From NCBI GenBank assembly GCA_030046135.1, contig JASIEC010000133.1, positions 1 to 7,836 on the forward strand: a stretch of DNA of 7,836 bases, in the 5' to 3' direction. This stretch comes from Thermoplasmata archaeon (lineage in GTDB: Archaea > Thermoplasmatota > Thermoplasmata > Lutacidiplasmatales > UBA184). The notes under the pieces were generated by a model. It saw nothing but the letters and a program-made list of their open reading frames with translations, made no database searches and was not told the DNA's origin. The position numbers were made by a program, and so were the translations under genes. This document shows, one piece after another, positions 1-4,076 of the stretch (position 1 is the first letter of the stretch; every line of letters starts with the position of its first letter).

Positions 1-323
1 GGGACCCCGATCTCGCTGAAGAGACCCTTGTCGGGCATGAGCGGAGAGATCACCGGACCCCAGCCGCGCGCCTCCCGGCCCGTGTCGTCCTTCGATCCCC
101 TCTGGCCGCGGTCGCTCACGAGGGCGCTCTGGTCGACCACGAGGCCGCAGTCGGCGCAGACGATCTCCCCCCGGATCTCGTCGCGGATGAGGTGGGAGGA
201 CCCGCAGTTCGGGCACACGTCCGAGTCGGGGGCCGCCGGCTCGGCGGGAGCCGAGGGAGCCGCCCGATGTGCCGTCTTGAGACCCGACGCTCGCGCGCCC
301 GAGGAGGCCGAGGATGTCTTCAT
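1..323 (-). CDS. tfb: Transcription initiation factor B (TFB), 5' part only
   Basis: TFB is the archaeal counterpart of TFIIB: it binds TBP on the TATA box and recruits RNA polymerase. The 107 visible codons give a 33-36 residue Ala/Ser/Pro-rich leader, then a zinc ribbon CPNC-x15-CADC (Cys37, Cys40, Cys56, Cys59) with the typical GEIVCADCGLVV stretch. Next comes a B-reader/linker region ending in DKGLFSEIG near residues 98-106, comparable to the HDKGLSTVIG of other TFBs. The cyclin-like core repeats lie beyond the window edge, so the gene is cut at its 3' end. ATG at 323 is preferred. The only in-frame alternative is a GTG at 338, directly after an in-frame TAG, and a TATA box centred near 356 would place the transcript start downstream of that GTG. 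The leader before the zinc ribbon is longer than usual and the linker is divergent, so this may be a paralogue rather than the housekeeping TFB. The family call is secure; the paralogue idea is inference. Confidence 0.9.
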   Translation of the reverse strand, partial: MKTSSASSGARASGLKTAHRAAPSAPAEPAAPDSDVCPNCGSSHLIRDEIRGEIVCADCGLVVDQSALVSDRGQRGSKDDTGREARGWGPVISPLMPDKGLFSEIGV

Positions 324-341
324 AGCTTCTGCGGCCACCTA

Positions 342-373
342 ACCGGAACGGCTATTTAGCCCTTCGTTCCGGT
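342..373. repeat. Perfect 9-bp inverted repeat around the TFB TATA box
   Basis: ACCGGAACG (342-350) and CGTTCCGGT (365-373) are exact reverse complements separated by 14 bp that hold the TATA box. Arm centres are 23 bp apart, close to two helical turns, which suits a dimeric DNA-binding protein. A repressor here would block TBP/TFB access. The neighbouring TrmB-like regulator is an obvious but unproven candidate; autoregulation by another factor is equally possible. Confidence 0.6.
353..360 (-). promoter_or_regulatory. TATA box of the TFB gene
   Basis: On the minus strand this reads CTAAATAG, within the near-perfect palindrome GGCTAAATAGCC (350-361). It is an island of A/T in very GC-rich DNA. 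Its centre is about 33 nt upstream of the TFB ATG, so a start 24-28 nt downstream of the box would leave a leader of only about 5-9 nt. A purine-rich CGAAG just upstream could serve as BRE. An AGGTGG (335-340) resembles a Shine-Dalgarno motif but lies upstream of the predicted transcript start and is probably not transcribed. Confidence 0.6.
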
Positions 374-382
374 AGTGTCTCT

Positions 383-405
383 CTTGTAACTACAGCAGCT
401 ACAAG
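383..405. repeat. 23-bp imperfect palindrome upstream of the TFB promoter
   Basis: The outer half-sites CTTGTA (383-388) and TACAAG (400-405) are perfect reverse complements. Inner bases also pair, giving 9 of 11 symmetric pairs around position 394. The site lies about 60-82 nt upstream of the TFB ATG and 10 bp beyond the inverted repeat at 342-373. The shape is that of an operator or activator site. As RNA it would be a hairpin, but no U-tract follows, so a terminator is less likely. Confidence 0.45.
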
Positions 406-444
406 GAGCCCGGGTCTCGAGGCGGCCCTCGGCGGCCGGGAGAC

Positions 445-466
445 GCCCCCGGCGAGGTCCGGGGGC
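445..466 (-). terminator. GC-rich hairpin after the regulator gene (possible terminator)
   Basis: GCCCCCGG (445-452) and CCGGGGGC (459-466) form a perfect 8-bp stem with a 6-nt loop, beginning 14 nt past the TAG of the regulator gene. The stem is very stable. However, archaeal termination normally depends on a U-tract and none follows on the minus strand, so an RNA-stability or processing role is as likely. The arm at 463-469 (GGGCTCC) could instead pair with GGAGCCC at 405-411, making the two structures mutually exclusive. Confidence 0.3.
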
Positions 467-479
467 TCCGGACCGCGCG

Positions 480-1754
480 CTAGGCCGCCGTGGCCACGAA
501 GACGCACCCGCGGGCCGCGTGCTTGGTCGGGTCGGGCTTCGAGACCTCCCAATGCTGGCCCAAGCGGGCCTCGAACACGGATCGGAGGAGCTCGGGGCAC
601 ATCACCCGCCCGATCTCGGGGGATTCCGCGGTGCAGGCGAAGCAGCCGGTGACCTTGAGGGTGAGCGGCCGGTCCCGGACGACCGTCAGGCGGCCCATCG
701 TGTGGGTGGCGTAGTACTGGGCGAGCGAGCGCGAGACCTCCTCGGGCGTGCGGCCTTCCACCCCGTCGGCGACCTCTCGCCCGAGCTGGCGGGCGATCGC
801 CTCTATCAGCTCGGGGAGCCGAAGGTTCAGCTCCCGGACCCCGGTCGCCCTCATCCCGAGCTTGGCGATCTCCTTGAGCCGCTGGAACGGGACCGTCTCC
901 TTGCCCGCCACGACCGGCAGGACCACCGACGGGGGCTGCTCGAGCTCGACGAACCGCTCCTCGGGCCGGGTCGCGGGGGCCCACAGCCGGCGGTGGTACT
1001 CCCGGGCGAGCTGGACGAACGCGGGTGCCGTCGACCAGAGCGCGACCTGCTCCTCGCCGGACCGCCCGAGGCCCTCCTCCCCCGAGACATAGAGGAGCAC
1101 GCCGGTCCGGTCGACGATCGCCGCCCGGCTCGAGATCGGCATGTTGGAGTGGCGCAAGTCGGCGAAGGCGGCGAAGTGCTTCGCGACGGCGAGCTCGGGG
1201 CCCGTGACCTCGGTCACGACCCGGACCTTGACGCCGCGCCTCGCCGCATCCCGGAACACCCGGTCGACGCCCGCGTCCGTGAGCCCTCCGAGCCAGGAGC
1301 TGCCGCCGGTGAGGAGGATCTCCTTCTCCGCGGCGCCGCACCGGCGGGCGAGGAACCGCCGGATCGACGCGCGGCCGTCGAGGACCGTGAACTTCCGGGG
1401 GTCGTGCCCGTCGACCTCGTCCCGCTCCTCCTCCCACGCGGCGAGGATCCGGGCCCGGTTCTGCTCGAGATCGCGGACGCGCTCGCTCGCCCGGTGGATC
1501 CAGCGGTCAACGAGCTCGCTCGGCGGGGTCGCGAGGAAGCGCAGCGGGCTCGTGCCCGTCGTGGTGAGCAGGCCCTCGGCGGTGAGCTGCTTCAGGACGC
1601 GGTACGCCTCGACCCGGTCGACGGCGGCGAGTCGCGCCAGCTCGCTCGCGGTCTGGGGGCCCCCCCGGCACGCGGCGAGGTAGAGCCTCGCGCCCTTCTC
1701 GGGGATCCCGTGCTGGCTCAGGAGCTCGAACAGGCCGGACGCCGCTCGGCTCAC
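480..1754 (-). CDS. TrmB-family transcriptional regulator with C-terminal V4R-like sensor domain
   Basis: The product is a 424-residue cytoplasmic DNA-binding regulator. Residues 5-78 form a winged helix-turn-helix typical of TrmB (SELARLAAVDRVEAYRVLKQL, then a wing). A helical segment with coiled-coil character follows at 80-112. A TrmB middle domain of the phospholipase-D-like fold spans about 120-258 (RRGVKVRVV, then AAIVDR); no HxK motif is present, so it should bind ligand rather than catalyse. Residues 285-422 resemble a V4R domain (LGRE, an MGRL turn, then Cys371, Cys374, Cys386 and Cys417 near the end). V4R cysteines act in redox sensing in the methanogen regulator MsvR. The start is GTG; an in-frame TAG two codons upstream excludes a longer protein. 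No proper Shine-Dalgarno is seen, and a TATA-like element at leaderless distance fits. The ligand and targets are unknown; the divergently structured TFB promoter downstream is a plausible target. The TrmB call is strong, the V4R call moderate. Confidence 0.82.
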   Translation of the reverse strand: MSRAASGLFELLSQHGIPEKGARLYLAACRGGPQTASELARLAAVDRVEAYRVLKQLTAEGLLTTTGTSPLRFLATPPSELVDRWIHRASERVRDLEQNRARILAAWEEERDEVDGHDPRKFTVLDGRASIRRFLARRCGAAEKEILLTGGSSWLGGLTDAGVDRVFRDAARRGVKVRVVTEVTGPELAVAKHFAAFADLRHSNMPISSRAAIVDRTGVLLYVSGEEGLGRSGEEQVALWSTAPAFVQLAREYHRRLWAPATRPEERFVELEQPPSVVLPVVAGKETVPFQRLKEIAKLGMRATGVRELNLRLPELIEAIARQLGREVADGVEGRTPEEVSRSLAQYYATHTMGRLTVVRDRPLTLKVTGCFACTAESPEIGRVMCPELLRSVFEARLGQHWEVSKPDPTKHAARGCVFVATAA

Positions 1755-1764
1755 GTCCTAGAAG

Positions 1765-1788
1765 GGCACCGGCCGATAAGACGGTGCC
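1765..1788. repeat. Inverted repeat between rpsB and the regulator gene, enclosing a TATA-like element
   Basis: GGCACCG (1765-1771) and CGGTGCC (1782-1788) are perfect reverse complements with a 10-nt spacer. It can be read two ways: as an operator around the regulator's promoter, which would suggest autoregulation, or as a hairpin in the 3' region of the rpsB transcript, starting 15 nt after its TAG. No U-tract follows, which weakens the terminator reading. Confidence 0.45.
1775..1780 (-). promoter_or_regulatory. Candidate TATA element of the regulator gene
   Basis: The minus strand reads CTTATC in a GC-rich intergenic region of only 49 nt. Its centre is about 24 nt upstream of the GTG at 1754, as expected for a leaderless transcript. 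The match to an archaeal TATA box is weak (a C/G-interrupted A/T core), so the element rests mainly on its position. Confidence 0.35.
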
Positions 1789-1803
1789 GGCGCGGGACGG
1801 GCG

Positions 1804-2460
1804 CTACAGCGCCGCCTGGAAATCCTCGATCGTGAGCGGGAAGTCGACCTCGGCCCCGCCCGCCCTCGCGCGGAGGACCTCCCGGGCGAGCAGCCAGTAG
1901 ACCGTCGCGAGGGCGAGGCGGCCCTTGTTGTTCGCCGGGATCACGAGATCGACGAAGCGGGTCTCGTTGTTGACGTCGCACAGGCCGACCACGGGGATCC
2001 CGATCGACACCGCCTCGCTGAGCGCCTGCTGGTCGGTCGCCGGGTCGGTCACGACGAGCGCCTTCGGCTCGAAGTACTCGGGGAGGTTCGGGTTCGTGAG
2101 GCACCCCGGCACGAACCGCTCGGCGAAGGAGATCGCCCCCGTTGTCTTCGCGAAGATGCGTACCGGCTTCTGCCCGTACTGCCGCTGGGAGACGGCGAGG
2201 ATCCGGTCGCCCGGCAGCCGCGCGAGGAACTTCGCCGCGAAGCGGATCCGTCGGTCGGTCTCGCGCACGTCGAGGACGTGGAGGCCGTCGAATCGGACCT
2301 TGAAGACGAACCGGCGCATCGACGCCGACTTCTGCTGGGTCCCGATGTGGACCCCCGACGTGAGGTACGTGTCCTCGGGGATCAGCAGCTCGCCGGGGGC
2401 CGTCGACTGGCCGTCCGACGCGACGATCGGTTCCTCGGCGACAGCGTCCTCGGCCGGCAT
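1804..2460 (-). CDS. rpsB: Small-subunit ribosomal protein S2, archaeal type
   Basis: S2 (uS2, archaeal S2p) is a structural protein of the 30S subunit. The 218-residue product shows the archaeal signature through its length: YLTSGVHIGTQQKS at 32-45, FDGLHVLDVRETD at 57-69, AKFLAR at 76-81, RQYGQKPV at 93-100, RFVPGCLTNP at 115-124, EPKALVVTDP at 131-140, IGIPVVGLCDVNN at 153-165, DLVIPANNKGR at 171-181 and YWLLARE at 188-194. The first 25 residues are an acidic, probably disordered extension slightly longer than in Pyrococcus. ATG at 2460 lies 3 nt after the enolase TAA. No Shine-Dalgarno precedes it, so translation depends either on coupling to eno or on a short-leader transcript from a promoter inside eno. 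eno-rpsB adjacency is conserved widely in archaea, where the pair usually follows rpoN-rpoK. Identity is secure. Confidence 0.97.
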   Translation of the reverse strand: MPAEDAVAEEPIVASDGQSTAPGELLIPEDTYLTSGVHIGTQQKSASMRRFVFKVRFDGLHVLDVRETDRRIRFAAKFLARLPGDRILAVSQRQYGQKPVRIFAKTTGAISFAERFVPGCLTNPNLPEYFEPKALVVTDPATDQQALSEAVSIGIPVVGLCDVNNETRFVDLVIPANNKGRLALATVYWLLAREVLRARAGGAEVDFPLTIEDFQAAL

Positions 2461-2463
2461 CGG

Positions 2464-3675
2464 TTAGCGAGCGGCGCGGCCGAGCCGCAGGAGTTCATTT
2501 AGCTTTGCCACGCGCTCGCCGCCGAGAAGGCCGCACTTGATCCCCCACGCCCCGGTCCCGACCGCGACGTGGGCGAGCCATCCCTCGGGAAGGTCCCCCG
2601 ACCGGTGCGAGCTGACCGTTCGGAGGCCGCTCCCGCGGGCGAGGTCGACGGTGGCGAGGGTGTCGGTGAGCGTCCCGACCTGGTTGACCTTGATCAGGAT
2701 CGAGTTGGTCGCCCGCAGCTCGATCCCCCGGGCCAGCCGGTCCCGGTGGGTCGTGAAGATGTCGTCGCCGACGATCTGGACGCGGCTCCCGATCGACGCC
2801 GTGAGCCGGGCGAACGCGCCGTACGACGTTTCGTCGAACGGGTCCTCGAGGTAGGCGATCCCGTAGCGCTCCGCCAGCTTGGTGACGAACCCGACCTGCC
2901 CGTCCTCGTCGAGCGTCTGGTCCCGGTACCGGTACTTCCCGTCGCGGTAGAACTCGCTCGCCGCGAGGTCGAGCCCGGGCCGGACCGGGACCGAGAGCTC
3001 GTCGCGGGCCTTGTCGCAGGCCCCGACCAGGACCTCGAGCGCGTCGACGTTCCCGAGCGGGGCGACCCACCCGCCCTCGTCCCCCCGGCCGAGCGCCTGC
3101 TTCGGGAGCCGGCGCTTCAGCTCCTCGCCCACGAGCGCGTGGACCCGGAGCGCGACCCGGATCGAGTCCTCCGGGCGCGGGGCGTCCGAGACGGCGAGGA
3201 ACTCCTGGAACTCGGGGCCGCCGATCGCGTGGCGCCCGCCGTTGAGACAGTTGCCGACGATCGCGGGGAACGAACGCCCGTCGACGCCCGGCCGCGCGAG
3301 GACCTGCCAGAGCGCCCGGCCCGTCTCCTTCGCGAGCGCCTCCGCACTGGCCAGCGACGCCGCGGTCGCGACGTTCCCCCCGATCCGGGAGAACCCCTCG
3401 GTGCCGTCGGCGTCGTGGAGCCGGGCGTCGATCCCCGCGCGATCGGCGATGTCCGCGCCGACCAGCCGCGGCTCGACGCGCTCGTGGAACGCCCGGATCG
3501 CCTCCGGGACGCCCCCCTCCGGGAACGCCCGAGCCTCCGTCGCCCCGGTGCTGGCCCCGCTCGGGGCCCCGACCCGGGCTCGGGTCCCGCCGGCCGTGCG
3601 GATCTCCACCTCGATCGTCGCCTCGCCCCGGCCGTTGTAGATCGGGTCGATGCGGGCGGACGCGATCGCGGTCAG
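2464..3675 (-). CDS. eno: Enolase (phosphopyruvate hydratase), likely CTG start
   Basis: Enolase interconverts 2-phosphoglycerate and phosphoenolpyruvate in glycolysis and gluconeogenesis. With CTG at 3675 as start the protein has 403 residues. All active-site positions can be matched: loop PSGAST 38-43, His149 (GGRHA), Glu158 (FQEF), Glu200 (GDEGG), metal ligands Asp236 (GLDLAASEFY), Glu277 (LEDPF) and Asp304 (VGDD), Lys329 (LIKVNQ), His357-Arg-Ser (SHRSG) and Lys380 (GIKCG). The N-terminal signature, usually DSRGNPT, is here NGRGEAT (14-20). CTG is favoured because no ATG, GTG or TTG lies in frame near the family N-terminus, a GGAGG sits 4 nt upstream, and the CTG overlaps the epimerase TGA (CTGA). 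A longer reading would lie on top of the epimerase gene. Genes on both sides are co-directional and touching, so it is probably translated by coupling. Family identity is secure; the start is moderately so. Confidence 0.93.
   Translation of the reverse strand: MTAIASARIDPIYNGRGEATIEVEIRTAGGTRARVGAPSGASTGATEARAFPEGGVPEAIRAFHERVEPRLVGADIADRAGIDARLHDADGTEGFSRIGGNVATAASLASAEALAKETGRALWQVLARPGVDGRSFPAIVGNCLNGGRHAIGGPEFQEFLAVSDAPRPEDSIRVALRVHALVGEELKRRLPKQALGRGDEGGWVAPLGNVDALEVLVGACDKARDELSVPVRPGLDLAASEFYRDGKYRYRDQTLDEDGQVGFVTKLAERYGIAYLEDPFDETSYGAFARLTASIGSRVQIVGDDIFTTHRDRLARGIELRATNSILIKVNQVGTLTDTLATVDLARGSGLRTVSSHRSGDLPEGWLAHVAVGTGAWGIKCGLLGGERVAKLNELLRLGRAAR
2496..2504 (-). promoter_or_regulatory. 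Possible internal promoter for rpsB in the end of eno
   Basis: The minus strand reads AGCTAAATG inside eno codons for A-K-L-N-E. The core GCTAAAT is the same as in the TFB TATA box. It lies about 39 nt upstream of the rpsB ATG, which would give a leader of roughly 12-15 nt without Shine-Dalgarno. The A/T-ending codons GCA, CTA, AAT and GAA are clustered in a gene that otherwise ends codons in G or C. This is suggestive only. Confidence 0.25.
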
Positions 3676-4067
3676 GGGGCCTCCACGAATTCGACCAAGA
3701 CCCCGCCGAACGATGAAGGATGCGCGAACCCGACGGTCCGCCCCCGGGCCCCCGGCCGGCCCGCGCGGTCGACCAGCCGGCCCCCTCGCCGCTCGACGTC
3801 CGCGAGGGCCGCCGTGACGCTCGGCACGCGGAACGCGAGGTGGTGGACCCCCTCGCCGCGCGAGGCGATCGACCGCGCGATCGGCGAGTCGGACGACGTC
3901 GGCTCGAGCAGCTCGACCTCGGCCGCCCTGCCCCCGAGGAACCGCACCCGGACCCGCTGGGAGGGTACCTCCTCGGGGGGCCCCTCGGGCCGCCCGAGCA
4001 CCGGGGCCCACCGCTCGGTGGCGGCGGCCAGGTCGGTGACGGCGATCCCGATGTGATCGAGCTGCAC
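3672..4067 (-). CDS. mce: Methylmalonyl-CoA epimerase
   Basis: This enzyme interconverts (S)- and (R)-methylmalonyl-CoA, supplying the isomer used by the mutase encoded just upstream. The 131-residue length is usual for the family (vicinal-oxygen-chelate / glyoxalase fold). By alignment from memory with the Propionibacterium enzyme, the metal ligands are His5 (LDHIGIAV), Glu52 (VELLEP, Gln in Propionibacterium), His76 (GVHHLAF) and Glu126 (GVLVEF). Other family blocks are DSPIA at 60-64 and FAHPSSFGGVLVE at 114-126. I could not place the catalytic Glu equivalent to Glu48 confidently. The start is GTG at 4067, with GGGAGG 3 nt upstream that begins in the mutase stop codon. The stop overlaps the proposed enolase start. 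The mutase neighbour argues strongly for this role over another glyoxalase-like enzyme. Confidence 0.92.
   Translation of the reverse strand: MQLDHIGIAVTDLAAATERWAPVLGRPEGPPEEVPSQRVRVRFLGGRAAEVELLEPTSSDSPIARSIASRGEGVHHLAFRVPSVTAALADVERRGGRLVDRAGRPGARGRTVGFAHPSSFGGVLVEFVEAP
3680..3684 (-). promoter_or_regulatory. Shine-Dalgarno site supporting the CTG start of eno
   Basis: GGAGG on the minus strand is followed by CCCC and then CTG (3675-3673). It lies within the last codons of mce. It is the only strong ribosome-binding motif near the family-predicted N-terminus of enolase, and with the CTGA overlap it decides the start. Confidence 0.5.
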
Positions 4068-4070
4068 CGT

Positions 4071-4076
4071 CCTCCC
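4071..4076 (-). promoter_or_regulatory. Shine-Dalgarno site of mce, overlapping the mutase stop codon
   Basis: The minus strand reads TAGGGAGG: the last G of the mutase TAG is the first base of GGGAGG. ACG and the GTG start of mce follow. The arrangement suggests translational coupling of mutase and epimerase. Confidence 0.6.

Noticed and set aside
421..437. Direct repeat GGCGGCC-CTC-GGCGGCC
   Set aside because: Two 7-mers of simple GC-rich sequence, expected by chance here; no further copies to suggest an array or iteron.
352..1437. Minus-strand open frame overlapping the regulator in another frame
   Set aside because: The translation is Arg/Gly/Pro-rich and lacks family motifs. The overlapping 480-1754 frame has clear TrmB features.
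1765..1788. Classic intrinsic terminator after rpsB
   Set aside because: A stem is present but no U-tract follows on the minus strand. I kept it only as an inverted repeat with an operator or hairpin role.
519..4056. Long plus-strand open frames opposite the regulator (519-1835) and enolase/epimerase (2569-4056)
   Set aside because: Arg/Pro/Gly/Asp-rich translations without any recognisable motif, exactly antisense to well-conserved genes. They are products of high GC and few stop codons.
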